Shown piece by piece: positions 55,760 through 64,000 of a DNA stretch of 64,000 nt (its first letter is position 1; each line of letters opens with the position of its first letter). The translations under genes were made by a program, and so were the position numbers. A model generated the notes under the pieces. That model was not told where the DNA came from. It made no database searches and worked only from the letters and a program-made list of their open reading frames with translations. The DNA is from an uncultured Rikenellaceae bacterium (lineage in GTDB: Bacteria; Bacteroidota; Bacteroidia; Bacteroidales; Rikenellaceae): positions 23,778 to 87,777 of the forward strand of contig CAMRBL010000002.1 of assembly GCA_947040435.1 (NCBI GenBank), given 5' to 3'.

Positions 55760-57049
55760 ATGAATTTTATAGATGAATTAGAGTGGAGAGGTATGATCCA
55801 CGACTCAACACCAGGGGTGAAAGAGCAATTAGCAAAAGAGATGACAACGGCATATGTAGGATTTGATCCAACAGCAGATTCGTTGCATATTGGTCACCTG
55901 GTAGGGGTTATGATATTGAAGCATTTCCAGATGAGCGGACACCGTCCAGTTGTTCTAATAGGAGGTGCAACAGGTATGATTGGTGACCCTTCGGGCAAGT
56001 CTCAAGAGCGTAATTTGCTTGATGAACCAACTTTAAGACACAACCAAGAGGCGATTAGAACGCAGTTGACTCAATTGATAGACTTTGATTCGGATGCTAA
56101 GAATAGAGCAGTCTTAGTTAATAACTACGATTGGATGAAAGAGTTTTCATTCCTAGATTTTATTCGTGACATTGGTAAGTTGATTACGGTTAACTATATG
56201 ATGGCAAAAGACTCTGTTAAGAAGCGTTTTAGCGGAGATGGTGATGGTATGAGCTTTACGGAGTTTACATATCAACTTGTGCAGGGATATGATTACGTAC
56301 ACCTATATAAAGAGCTAGATTGTAAAGTTCAGCTTGGTGGTTCTGACCAGTGGGGTAACATTATAACTGGAACAGAGTTAATTCGTCGTATGTTGGGTAA
56401 AGAGGCTTACGGAATAACTTGTCCACTTATCAAAAAGGCTGATGGAACAAAGTTTGGTAAGACTGAAGGTGGTAATATCTGGCTTGATCCTAGATATACA
56501 TCTCCATACAAATTCTACCAATTTTGGTTGAACGTTAGTGATGAAGATGCTAAGAGTTACATCAAAATTTTCACACTACTAGATAAGGAGACAATTCATG
56601 CTCTTGTTGCTGAACATGAAACTGCTCCGCATTTAAGAGTCCTACAAAAAACTCTTGCAAAAGAGATTACATGTATGATTCACACTGAGAAGGAGTATAA
56701 TAAAGCTGTAGAAGCTACTGCAATCCTATTTGGTGGAGCAACAGCAGAGGCTTTGAAAAGTCTTGATGGAGAGACTCTATTGCAAGTATTTGATGGAGTG
56801 CCTCAATTTAATATTGAAGCTGCAGATATTGAAAACGGTATCAATTTCATCGATCTATGTGGTGAGAAGTTACCTGTGTTCTCATCTAAAGGAGAGACTC
56901 GTAAGTTGATTCAAGGTGGTGGTATCTCACTAAACAAAGAGAAGATCACTTCTATTGATGCAGTCGTTACAGAGGCGGACTTCATTGCAGGAAAGTATCT
57001 ATTGGTACAAAAAGGAAAGAAAAACTATTACTTGATAATTAAAAAATAA
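55760..57049 (+). CDS. tyrS: Tyrosyl-tRNA synthetase
   Basis: Charges tRNA-Tyr. 429 residues, class Ic: [17 protein letters not shown] contains the HIGH motif, KFGKTEGG corresponds to [13 protein letters not shown] and GGSDQWGNI bind tyrosine, and the C-terminal S4-like domain reads [19 protein letters not shown]. 54 bases after uppP; the stop is 4 bases before asnA. Confidence 0.97.
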   Translation: MNFIDELEWRGMIHDSTPGVKEQLAKEMTTAYVGFDPTADSLHIGHLVGVMILKHFQMSGHRPVVLIGGATGMIGDPSGKSQERNLLDEPTLRHNQEAIRTQLTQLIDFDSDAKNRAVLVNNYDWMKEFSFLDFIRDIGKLITVNYMMAKDSVKKRFSGDGDGMSFTEFTYQLVQGYDYVHLYKELDCKVQLGGSDQWGNIITGTELIRRMLGKEAYGITCPLIKKADGTKFGKTEGGNIWLDPRYTSPYKFYQFWLNVSDEDAKSYIKIFTLLDKETIHALVAEHETAPHLRVLQKTLAKEITCMIHTEKEYNKAVEATAILFGGATAEALKSLDGETLLQVFDGVPQFNIEAADIENGINFIDLCGEKLPVFSSKGETRKLIQGGGISLNKEKITSIDAVVTEADFIAGKYLLVQKGKKNYYLIIKK

Positions 57050-57053
57050 TAAG

Positions 57054-58091
57054 ATGTCATTAGTTAAACCTGTAGGTTATCGCAATGTATTGGGTTCAGT
57101 AGAGAACACAGAGAAAGCAATCAAGTTGGTAAAGGATATGTTTCAGATAAATCTATCTGCACAACTCGCATTATTGAGGGTTACTGCACCAATGGTAGTT
57201 TTAAAGGGTACTGGTATTAATGATGATTTAAACGGAGTGGAGAGAGCGGTTTCATTTCCTATTAAAGATATGAATGATGCTCCAGCAGAGGTGGTTCATT
57301 CATTGGCGAAATGGAAGCGTATGAAACTCGGTGAGATGGGTGTTAAGCCAGGAAGAGGTATATATACAGATATGAACGCTTTGCGTCCAGATGAGGAGCT
57401 TGATAATTTGCACTCTATATATGTAGATCAGTGGGACTGGGAGGTTGTCATTAAACCTGAACAGCGAAATATTGAGTTTTTGAAGCAGACCGTAAGACGT
57501 ATTTATGAGTCGCTAAAGGTTACTGAAAATAGATTATATGTTGAGTTCCCAGAGATTGAACCTCAGTTTCCAGAGAATATTTGTTTTATTCATGCGCAAG
57601 AATTATTAGATCTTTACCCAACTCTCACACCAAAAGAGAGAGAGAATGCGTTTGTGAAGGAGAATAAGGCTGTATTTTTAATGGGAATTGGTTGTAAGTT
57701 GTCAAATGGGGAGTCTCATGATGGACGTGCAGCTGATTATGACGATTGGAGTACACCTAACGGAGATGGTTTCTTTGGACTTAATGGTGATATACTATTG
57801 TGGAATCCTATAATCGAGTGTACTTTTGAGATCTCTAGTATGGGTATCAGGGTAGATAGAGATGCATTGAAACTTCAACTTGAAGAGAGAGGTCAGCAGT
57901 GGAAAGAGGAGTTGATGTTCCATAAATCACTCTTAAATGGAGAGTTACCACTAACAATTGGAGGAGGAATAGGACAATCAAGGCTATGTATGTTGTTACT
58001 TAGAAAGGCTCACATTGGTGAGATTCAATCTAGTATATGGTCAGAGAGTATGAGAGTTGAGTGTGCAGAAGCAGGGATTGAATTAGTATAG
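57054..58091 (+). CDS. asnA: Aspartate-ammonia ligase
   Basis: ATP-dependent amidation of aspartate using ammonia, a class II synthetase-like enzyme. 345 residues, normal length. Recognised from FPIKDMNDAPAEVVHSLAKWKR, GIYTDMNALRPDEELDNLHS, YVDQWDWE and the C-terminal GGGIGQSRLCMLLLRK. Downstream of tyrS in one probable transcript that runs into the repeat at 58126. Confidence 0.96.
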   Translation: MSLVKPVGYRNVLGSVENTEKAIKLVKDMFQINLSAQLALLRVTAPMVVLKGTGINDDLNGVERAVSFPIKDMNDAPAEVVHSLAKWKRMKLGEMGVKPGRGIYTDMNALRPDEELDNLHSIYVDQWDWEVVIKPEQRNIEFLKQTVRRIYESLKVTENRLYVEFPEIEPQFPENICFIHAQELLDLYPTLTPKERENAFVKENKAVFLMGIGCKLSNGESHDGRAADYDDWSTPNGDGFFGLNGDILLWNPIIECTFEISSMGIRVDRDALKLQLEERGQQWKEELMFHKSLLNGELPLTIGGGIGQSRLCMLLLRKAHIGEIQSSIWSESMRVECAEAGIELV

Positions 58092-58125
58092 ACTATACTA
58101 CAAAACTTGAATATATAGATACCAG

Positions 58126-58273
58126 AAAACGAAGTTTTCAAAGAAATTTGATGTGGCTTTTTATAGTTTTCTGTCGGAGACAGTTTGTAGACTAGGTTTA
58201 TAGAGACAAAGTACTATCTCCGACAAAAAATGTTAAAAATGTCTATTAAATTTACTTGAAAACTTCGTTTTCT
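58126..58273. repeat. 148-bp palindromic repeat element, copy C
   Basis: Termini GAAAACGAAGTTTTCAAAG and CTTGAAAACTTCGTTTTC; AT-rich arms; central stem TGTCGGAGA (58173-58181) / TCTCCGACA (58218-58226) around CAGTTTGTAGACTAGGTTTATAG. Same plan as copy A (9066-9205), and the outer ends are nearly identical, but the central stem sequence differs while staying complementary, so it has been preserved as a structure. It fills nearly the whole gap between asnA and the GH2 gene. Confidence 0.8.
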
Positions 58274-58301
58274 CGTATACTAATAAGTAAAATAAAAGAG
58301 T

Positions 58302-60338
58302 ATGAAGAGGGGTTTATTATTATTTATATTTATTTTGGTCTCACACTCTCTAGTCGCTAGAGAGGTGCATAATATTAATCGTGGGTGGAAGTTTTTCTCA
58401 AATAGTGCTGTTTCTAGTGATGGAGCACTTACGGTCAATTTGCCGCATATGTGGAATAATGATGCGCTAAGTGGAAAGAGAGACTACTTTAGAGGTATTG
58501 GAAATTATCTTAAATCTATAAAAGTTCCAAATAACTGGCAGAATAAGCGTGTATTCATACGATTTTATGGTGCGAACTCATTAGCCAATTTCCTAGTAAA
58601 TGGTAAACATGTAGGTGAACACCGTGGTGGGTACACAAAATTCACATATGATATTACAGACTGCTTGAAGTATGGTGAGGCTAATACATTCTGGGTTATT
58701 GTCAATAACTCCCCACAGATGGATATACTGCCGACAGCGGGGGATCAAAACTCATATGGAGGGCTATCTAGAAATGTTGAAATAATTGTGACAGACCCAA
58801 CGGTTATATCACTAACTGATTACTCTTCAGATGGTGTGTCTGTTGTGCAAAATAGAGTCTCTGAAGAGATGGTAGAGGGTGTTGTTAACGTTATGGTAGA
58901 TAGTCATTTGGGCTGTAATGTGACTGCCGAGGTTACAATAAGTAAAAATGATAGTATGGTGGTGTTTACGCAGAGTACGGGATCGTATATTGGTGCTGAT
59001 GAAGAGCCTAAAATGTTGACAATTCCATATACAATTCAAGATCCAATACTTTGGAATGGTGTAATTAATCCTTATTTATATAGTGTAAATGTTAAGTTGT
59101 TTAGAGATGATACTCTTGTTGATTCACTGGAACTTCAAACAGGATTTAGATACTTCTCAATAGATAAGAATCGTGGGTTTATGTTGAACGGTTCGCCATA
59201 TAGGTTAAACGGTGTTGTTGCTCACCAAGATAGAGTGATGGTTGGACCAGCTATATCGACCTACCAAGTGATGGAGGATTTCACGTTAATGCAGGAGATG
59301 GGGGCTACGGCTGTGAGGGTTGCTAATGTACCGCACCACGCAGATTTTTATAAGCTATGTGATAGATTTGGAATGATTGTTTGGAGTGATATACCCCTGA
59401 TTGGAGCCGCTTTCTTAACAGATAAAGCATTTTTAGATACACCGTCGTTTAAGAATAATGGCATACAGCAAACTAAAGAGATTGTAAAACAGCACTTCAA
59501 CCACCCGAGTATTATATTTTGGGGGATATTTTCCGATCTAAGCCTTAGGGGTGATGATCCATTAAATTATATTAAAGAGTTAAATACTATCGTTAAAACA
59601 GAGGATGCAGGTAGATATACTGCGGCTACTAGTAGCGAAGATGGTGAGATAAACTTTGTTACAGATGTGATTGTTTGGAACCATCATTTAGGTTGGAAAG
59701 AGGGTTGGCCAGATGATATTATTGTGTGGTTAGAGCAGTTGAAAAAAGAGTGGAGTAACTTGAACTCTGGTATAAGCTATGGAGCAGGTGCATCAATCCA
59801 CCATCAGGAGGATTCGCTGTATCGCCCTAACTATATGGATAGTTGGCACCCTGAGCGTTGGCAGACATATTTCCATGAGTCATATTATAAAAATACGCAA
59901 AATAATCCGCAATTGTTTGGTACGTTTGTTTCGAACATGTTTGACTACGGTGCAACTGGTAGAACATGGGGTGAGGCAAATGGTATTAATGATTTAGGCT
60001 TAGTGACATTTGATAGAAGATATAAAAAAGATGCATTCTATCTATATAAGGCGAATTGGAATAAAAATAAACCATTCGTTTATATTGCTGAGAGAAGGTG
60101 GAATCAGCGTAATAATTCAAATCAAGATATAAAAATATATTCAAATTGTAGAGAAGTTGAGCTATTTGTTAATGGTGTATCAATGGGGATGAAGAGTGGA
60201 GATAATGGGATCTTTAGATGGAGTGATATACTATTTAAAGATGGAATTAGTCGTGTTGAAGCTAATGCTGTTACGGCAAAGGATGATATGTTTTTGGAGA
60301 TTTTAAATATTAAACCAATGGGTATTAGTATAGAGTAG
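58302..60338 (+). CDS. GH2-family protein with substituted catalytic residues
   Basis: 678 residues, signal peptide to about 19. Sugar-binding domain (22-170), immunoglobulin-like domain (170-285) and a TIM barrel (285-590) followed by a short C-terminal domain are as in Bacteroides beta-galactosidases. The acid/base motif WGxxNE reads WGIFSD (Ser411-Asp412), and the nucleophile motif SEYGAGAS reads ISYGAGAS with Ser492 in the Glu position. The histidine usual in RxxHxP is Asn342. A non-hydrolytic binding role or an altered chemistry is likely. No SusC/SusD genes nearby. Confidence 0.8.
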   Translation: MKRGLLLFIFILVSHSLVAREVHNINRGWKFFSNSAVSSDGALTVNLPHMWNNDALSGKRDYFRGIGNYLKSIKVPNNWQNKRVFIRFYGANSLANFLVNGKHVGEHRGGYTKFTYDITDCLKYGEANTFWVIVNNSPQMDILPTAGDQNSYGGLSRNVEIIVTDPTVISLTDYSSDGVSVVQNRVSEEMVEGVVNVMVDSHLGCNVTAEVTISKNDSMVVFTQSTGSYIGADEEPKMLTIPYTIQDPILWNGVINPYLYSVNVKLFRDDTLVDSLELQTGFRYFSIDKNRGFMLNGSPYRLNGVVAHQDRVMVGPAISTYQVMEDFTLMQEMGATAVRVANVPHHADFYKLCDRFGMIVWSDIPLIGAAFLTDKAFLDTPSFKNNGIQQTKEIVKQHFNHPSIIFWGIFSDLSLRGDDPLNYIKELNTIVKTEDAGRYTAATSSEDGEINFVTDVIVWNHHLGWKEGWPDDIIVWLEQLKKEWSNLNSGISYGAGASIHHQEDSLYRPNYMDSWHPERWQTYFHESYYKNTQNNPQLFGTFVSNMFDYGATGRTWGEANGINDLGLVTFDRRYKKDAFYLYKANWNKNKPFVYIAERRWNQRNNSNQDIKIYSNCREVELFVNGVSMGMKSGDNGIFRWSDILFKDGISRVEANAVTAKDDMFLEILNIKPMGISIE

Positions 60339-60371
60339 TATAGTGTGAGGGCTGCGCCTCCATCTTCGGTC

Positions 60372-61295
60372 TTATAGCTTTAGGGTTATGAATATCGGTA
60401 AGTGGTCGCTGTAGCCGCCATTGTACTTGCCCTTGTGGTATGAGCCGTTAATGTTGTGGCGATCTTTATACGACTCAAAGAGTAGGAATGGCTTTAGATA
60501 GATGCCGCAATGTTGAACGGTGCTAATAGCTCCATTGGATAGGCGGCGGTCAATCAAAATATTGTCATATAGATACCACGTTCCATCATATAGATATGAG
60601 CCAGCATCTTTGAAAGTATGCCCTACGGGGTTATCTAGTTGTGTTAACATTGCGTAGTAGTCATCTCTACTAAGTGATAGTTTTCGTATAGATTTTTCTG
60701 TCGTACTCCAGTTGAAATCTCCCATTAGTATTAGGGCTCTCTTTGGATCGTATACTTTGTTGTGCCATCTTGTTAGTGCAGAGAATGAGCGGTCAAAAAC
60801 GGCTCTACTATTGAGTCTGGATGGCATGTGGCAGATCACTATCGATACATCTTCTCCGAATAATTTCCCATCAATAGCCATTGGTTCTCTGTATGGGGAT
60901 GTGATTAGATAGTGCTTTGAGGGGATAAATATATCTGCTTTATATAGAAGCGCAAGGTCTAGTCCTCTTCTGTCTGAGGAGGTGATGTGTATATATGTAT
61001 AGTCGGTTTTTAACCTCTGAACTAAATCTCGAATGACACTTTCATTCTCCACTTCGCAAAGACCAATGACGTCACATGACATTTGGTCTATCACTTGAGT
61101 GATATTATTCATCTTGGTTTGATAACGATCACTTGTCCATGCTTTGCGACCTTCTGGCGTGAATTCGTCTTCGTAGAATAGTGATGGGATTGTATCAAAT
61201 AGATTTTCGACGTTGTAGAATCCTATCGTGACACTCTGCGCTTGTGCTTGATTAACAAGGGTAAATAGTGCGAGTATGATGAGGTGTTTGAGCAT
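60372..61295 (-). CDS. Secreted endonuclease/exonuclease/phosphatase-fold protein
   Basis: 307 residues with a signal peptide to about residue 19 (LVNQAQAQ). Visible catalytic pattern: VGFYNVENLFD, LCEVENESV with the metal Glu, MGDFNW with Asp-Asn, and GYSDHLPI with Asp-His. This fold includes DNases, phosphodiesterases and lipid phosphatases; the substrate is unknown. It converges with the GH2 gene; between them lies only a short GC-rich segment GAGGGCTGCGCCTC with weak self-pairing. Confidence 0.88.
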   Translation of the reverse strand: MLKHLIILALFTLVNQAQAQSVTIGFYNVENLFDTIPSLFYEDEFTPEGRKAWTSDRYQTKMNNITQVIDQMSCDVIGLCEVENESVIRDLVQRLKTDYTYIHITSSDRRGLDLALLYKADIFIPSKHYLITSPYREPMAIDGKLFGEDVSIVICHMPSRLNSRAVFDRSFSALTRWHNKVYDPKRALILMGDFNWSTTEKSIRKLSLSRDDYYAMLTQLDNPVGHTFKDAGSYLYDGTWYLYDNILIDRRLSNGAISTVQHCGIYLKPFLLFESYKDRHNINGSYHKGKYNGGYSDHLPIFITLKL

Positions 61296-61400
61296 GATTT
61301 TTGTTTTTATGAAAAGTGTGCTCTCGGTTATTTTGAACTCCTACATATATAGAGTAAAACCTCAGTTCTTTAACCACATAAATCGTGTGTGTACCAGATT

Positions 61401-61913
61401 TTAGTTCGATTTAAAAGATGATTTAGTCTCGATTACTAAGTCAACAAACTCTTGTGGATTGGGGCAGCTAATAATATATTTTTGACCATATGAATCTAAT
61501 ATCTCAACAAAATTACCCCAAGAACGAGTGTATAACTTAACAAGTTCCATGTTTTTTAGGTTTAAGTAGTACCCATAATATCCGAAGAAGCCAAAACTTC
61601 CCCAAATGGGAATGCACCCCTGCATATCTTTGTTCTGAAGAGTGCGTACTCTAGTAACATCCTCAATATTTATGGAGGTTAGCTCTAGTAGGCAGTGTAT
61701 CTCTACGGAATCATCATTAATATCTATGTGTCGAGGGATTGAGAGGGTGTATATTAGTATAATAGATATGATAAAAGCGAAAAGCCATGCCGAAAAATAA
61801 CTTCCCAAACTGATAAGTATTACAACGCCAAATAGTGCCAGTAGAGCAATAATAATAATTGTAGTGATTATTTTGCTGCGTGTATCGCTCTTGTATTTTA
61901 ATCTTGTACCCAT
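61401..61913 (-). CDS. Membrane protein with a PH-like domain
   Basis: 170 residues. Two spans at about 17-60 (ITTIIIIALLALFGVVILISL and an aromatic-rich second helix), then a cytoplasmic beta-rich domain beginning PRHIDINDDSVEIHCLLELTSINIEDV and ending with a helix. Similar proteins in Bacteroidales are annotated as PH-domain proteins; function unknown. Single gene. Confidence 0.65.
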   Translation of the reverse strand: MGTRLKYKSDTRSKIITTIIIIALLALFGVVILISLGSYFSAWLFAFIISIILIYTLSIPRHIDINDDSVEIHCLLELTSINIEDVTRVRTLQNKDMQGCIPIWGSFGFFGYYGYYLNLKNMELVKLYTRSWGNFVEILDSYGQKYIISCPNPQEFVDLVIETKSSFKSN

Positions 61914-61963
61914 ATATAATACCTATTTATGATCTTTTTTCTTTTTACTTAAACTATCATGTT

Positions 61964-62001
61964 CCCTGCGATCACGCAGCTCCGCCCGAGCAGGGCAGTT
62001 T
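61964..62001. repeat. Small hairpin repeat, 3' of ispD
   Basis: CCCTGCG-ATCA-CGCAG nested inside a CCCTGC (61964-61969) / GCAGGG (61990-61995) pairing, then CAGTTTC. It begins 17 bases after the ispD stop codon. Shares CTGCGATCA and AGGGCAGTT with the repeats at 7967-8020 and 10320-10366. Confidence 0.6.
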
Positions 62002-62018
62002 CATCATACTATGTCTCA

Positions 62019-62687
62019 CTAAACTAAAAAACCCTCAGCAATAGCAATATCCATCGGAGTAGTAATCTTAATATTTCGTATATCTCCTTGACAAATTGTT
62101 ATTTTATGTCCAGAGTGTTCAACAACCGAAGCATCATCAGTGAAACTATCATTATAATCAACTCTATACGAACTCTTCAGTAGCGTTGCGTCAAACCATT
62201 GTGGGGTTTGAATCGCCTTTAATGTACTTCTATCAATTATATTAGAGCTTCCATCCTTGTTAAGTACTCTGAATGAGTCGATAACATCAATCGCAGGGAT
62301 TGCAGTGCCATTTAGTTTTACACACTCTAAGGCTCTGTCTATCATATCCTTTGTGAAGAGAGGTCTGACTCCGTCGTGAATTGCAATGTAGTCACACTCA
62401 CCAATTGAGGTGACTGCATTTTTTACGGACTCAAATCTTGTAGCTCCACCGATACATATATTATGGGTAGACTCAATATTATACTCTTTACAAATTACAC
62501 TCCACCTCTCAACATCGCTCGCAGATAAAACAACGGTAATCTCTGCCATTGGGAGCATACTGTGTATCGATTGTATACTGCGTACCAATATCGGAGTGCC
62601 TAAAATTGGTAGAAACTGTTTCGGAATTGTGCTATTCATGCGCAAACCTCCGCCTGCGGCTACTATAATAATGGATAATCTATTCAT
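62019..62687 (-). CDS. ispD: 2-C-methyl-D-erythritol 4-phosphate cytidylyltransferase
   Basis: Third step of the MEP isoprenoid pathway. 222 residues; CTP-binding IIVAAGGGLRMNSTIPKQF, IHDGVRPLFTKD and the C-terminal FTDDASVVEHSGH, NIKITTPMDIAIAE are diagnostic. It overlaps the 3' end of the epimerase-family gene by 8 bases. Supplies precursors for the two prenyl synthases in this window. Confidence 0.95.
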   Translation of the reverse strand: MNRLSIIIVAAGGGLRMNSTIPKQFLPILGTPILVRSIQSIHSMLPMAEITVVLSASDVERWSVICKEYNIESTHNICIGGATRFESVKNAVTSIGECDYIAIHDGVRPLFTKDMIDRALECVKLNGTAIPAIDVIDSFRVLNKDGSSNIIDRSTLKAIQTPQWFDATLLKSSYRVDYNDSFTDDASVVEHSGHKITICQGDIRNIKITTPMDIAIAEGFLV

Positions 62688-63723
62688 CTTTACTCTTCAG
62701 ATAGGCGTTAACAGTTCTGCTTATTGTATCATCAATAGGTGTGTATTTAAAATCTATAAAATGATGCACTTTTGTCCCATTGTAATAGTTCTTATTCTGA
62801 GAGGTACGTGCCGTATACTTATTAAGGCGAGGTGGTTTGCCACTAAATAGACCATACAATAAGCTAATATAGTAGGCCATACGAATAGTTATTTCTCCGA
62901 TATTTATGAATGGTGCTCTTCGCTTGACTACCTTAGATGCTTTGGTCATTAACTCCATAAAGCTAAGATTCTCACTAGAGAGTATGAATTGCTCTCCAAT
63001 GGCTTCAGGTGTAGCACTCAGCTCAACTATTGCCCTTGCAACATCTCGAACATCAACATAACCTGTAACCCCTTGTGTACTAAATATTAACCCCTTAGTA
63101 AGAGGTGGTATTAGTGATGCACTGCTACTACCATTCCAATCCCCCTCACCAAGTATAACCGATGGGTTGACAATTATGGTTGGTAGACCAAATTCTGCGC
63201 CATATCTAACAACATTTTCACTATAAAACTTACTCAGAGTGTATGGAGATGATCTCTTCACAGTGGTCATCACACTACTCTCGTCAATATCTCTATTTTG
63301 ACTACTCGATGAGCTCAGAGTTGCAATAGAACTTACGTGTATAAAGAGTCCTACTTTAGCTTCAATAGCTGCATTTATTACGTGTGTTGTGAGTTCAACG
63401 TTGCAAGCTACAATATCAGTATCTGGATTAAGAGAGACATTAGCCGCACAGTTATATACACACTTAACACCATCCATTAGAGATGATATTTCGTGAGGGT
63501 TATTGAGTTGCACCAACTCAATAACACAACGCTCTTTCACTATCTCTTCTGGATTGGAATAGCCTAGATGAGAGAGTGTTTTATATATCTTGAGTATTGA
63601 GTCCTGTGTGCGAAGTGGAACTGAGATATTATCTGCTCCTCGTTTAATTAGCTCCCCAATTATATGGCTGCCAACTAATCCACTTCCTCCCGTTACTACT
63701 ATCTTATCACTAAAATTTTTCAT
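62680..63723 (-). CDS. NAD-dependent epimerase/dehydratase (extended SDR)
   Basis: 347 residues from the ATG at 63723 (a GTG one codon earlier is not used). Rossmann motif VVTGGSGLVGSHI, DxxD-type acid residues, the catalytic pair YTLSK, and a C-terminal region beginning after 260 with low similarity to other enzymes. Related to the dihydroflavonol reductase/3-beta-HSD-like subfamily. Substrate unknown. Upstream overlap with the YhbP-like gene and downstream overlap with ispD indicate one transcription unit. Confidence 0.88.
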   Translation of the reverse strand: MKNFSDKIVVTGGSGLVGSHIIGELIKRGADNISVPLRTQDSILKIYKTLSHLGYSNPEEIVKERCVIELVQLNNPHEISSLMDGVKCVYNCAANVSLNPDTDIVACNVELTTHVINAAIEAKVGLFIHVSSIATLSSSSSQNRDIDESSVMTTVKRSSPYTLSKFYSENVVRYGAEFGLPTIIVNPSVILGEGDWNGSSSASLIPPLTKGLIFSTQGVTGYVDVRDVARAIVELSATPEAIGEQFILSSENLSFMELMTKASKVVKRRAPFINIGEITIRMAYYISLLYGLFSGKPPRLNKYTARTSQNKNYYNGTKVHHFIDFKYTPIDDTISRTVNAYLKSKDE

Positions 63724-64000
63724 CACCCCAAATCAACTTTTTCCCGAAACCTAATGTATTATCGGTATACTTTAAGAAGTGTGGTTTTAAAACCCATAGC
63801 TCTAGATCTGGAATTGCTATTGCATATGGAAACTGCTTCAAATATGACCTTCTTGCTGACTTCGCAAAATCACTGTCAATTTCCGAACATAGCGTCATCT
63901 CTCCTTGAAATTGTAAGCCTTGTAGCTTTCCAATAATCTTGCTCTCTAGGGTGATAGAACCCGCAACAGAACTCTGAGCAAGAGCATCTTTCCCATGTCG
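63710..64000 (-). CDS. Pyridoxamine 5'-phosphate oxidase-fold protein (YhbP/UPF0306-like), 5' truncated
   Basis: The C-terminal 96 residues are visible; the start is beyond the window edge. The segment LQGLQFQGEM and the end YTDNTLGFGKKLIWGD match what I recall of the UPF0306/YhbP family (flavin-binding split barrel). The function is not established. The 3' end overlaps the epimerase-family gene by 14 bases. Confidence 0.7.
   Translation of the reverse strand, partial: RHGKDALAQSSVAGSITLESKIIGKLQGLQFQGEMTLCSEIDSDFAKSARRSYLKQFPYAIAIPDLELWVLKPHFLKYTDNTLGFGKKLIWGDEKF

Noticed and set aside
1-64000. CRISPR arrays, tRNA, rRNA or tmRNA genes
   Set aside because: No spaced direct repeats and no tRNA T-loop (GGTTCGAATC-type) or rRNA core sequence was noticed on either strand.

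Overview
The window is an AT-rich chromosomal segment of an anaerobic, Gram-negative member of Bacteroidota, most likely order Bacteroidales. The evidence is the gene families present (DUF4837, DUF3098, S46 dipeptidyl peptidase, PspC/PadR cluster, DUF4369-thioredoxin lipoprotein, GH57/GT/debranching glycogen cluster, AsnA), lipopolysaccharide and MEP-pathway genes (lpxH, ispD), and the repeated promoter motif TAnnTTTG upstream of genes on both strands. I cannot name the family or genus. Starts were moved from TTG/GTG to an internal ATG where a signal peptide or family N-terminus supported it.

Layout. 1-10.2 kb: sulfatase-fold phosphoglycerol transferase, cysE, DUF4837 lipoprotein, polysaccharide deacetylase, ubiX, efp, a 55-residue 2[4Fe-4S] ferredoxin, serS, meso-diaminopimelate dehydrogenase and pfkA. 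10.3-13.5 kb: an envelope-stress type cluster of PspC protein, PadR regulator and a protein with three PspC domains. 13.7-20.3 kb: the propionate module. meaB and a cysteine-less thioredoxin-fold protein read leftward; methylmalonyl-CoA epimerase and all four subunits of the Na+-pumping methylmalonyl-CoA decarboxylase read rightward. 20.3-21.8 kb: a gene-poor patch with repeats, a decayed stretch and an XRE-regulator/membrane-protein pair. 21.8-37.4 kb: TPR lipoprotein, pnp, rpsO, apbE, lipid kinase, DPP7-type peptidase, ROK kinase with hydF, a short-chain prenyl synthase, U32 peptidase, and the overlapping trio lpxH-thyA-folA. 37.4-43.5 kb: a second cysteine-less thioredoxin-fold lipoprotein and the glycogen cluster. 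43.7-64 kb: rlmN, a thioredoxin, obg, era, GH84 hexosaminidase, a long-chain prenyl synthase, YfhO, ftsX, DUF3098, uppP, tyrS, asnA, a GH2-fold protein without its catalytic glutamates, a secreted phosphodiesterase-fold protein, ispD, a nucleoside-sugar-type epimerase and the 3' part of a YhbP-like gene.

Metabolic picture (inference): fermentation of host or dietary glycans and peptides through glycolysis to succinate and propionate, with decarboxylation energy conserved as a sodium gradient, glycogen storage, and probably [FeFe]-hydrogenase elsewhere in the genome (hydF, ferredoxin).

No insertion sequence, integrase, prophage, CRISPR array, rRNA or tRNA gene was recognised. The most unusual non-coding signal is a set of modular palindromic intergenic repeats: a 140-148 bp element with ends GAAAACGAAGTTTTC, and a smaller hairpin carrying CTGCG-TGAT-CGCAG just after stop codons. 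They share a common core, GGCAGTTCATAGnCTAG. Two inverted half-copies flank the XRE/membrane pair. The strongest protein-level oddities are the GH2 pseudoenzyme candidate and the two thioredoxin-fold proteins lacking CxxC.
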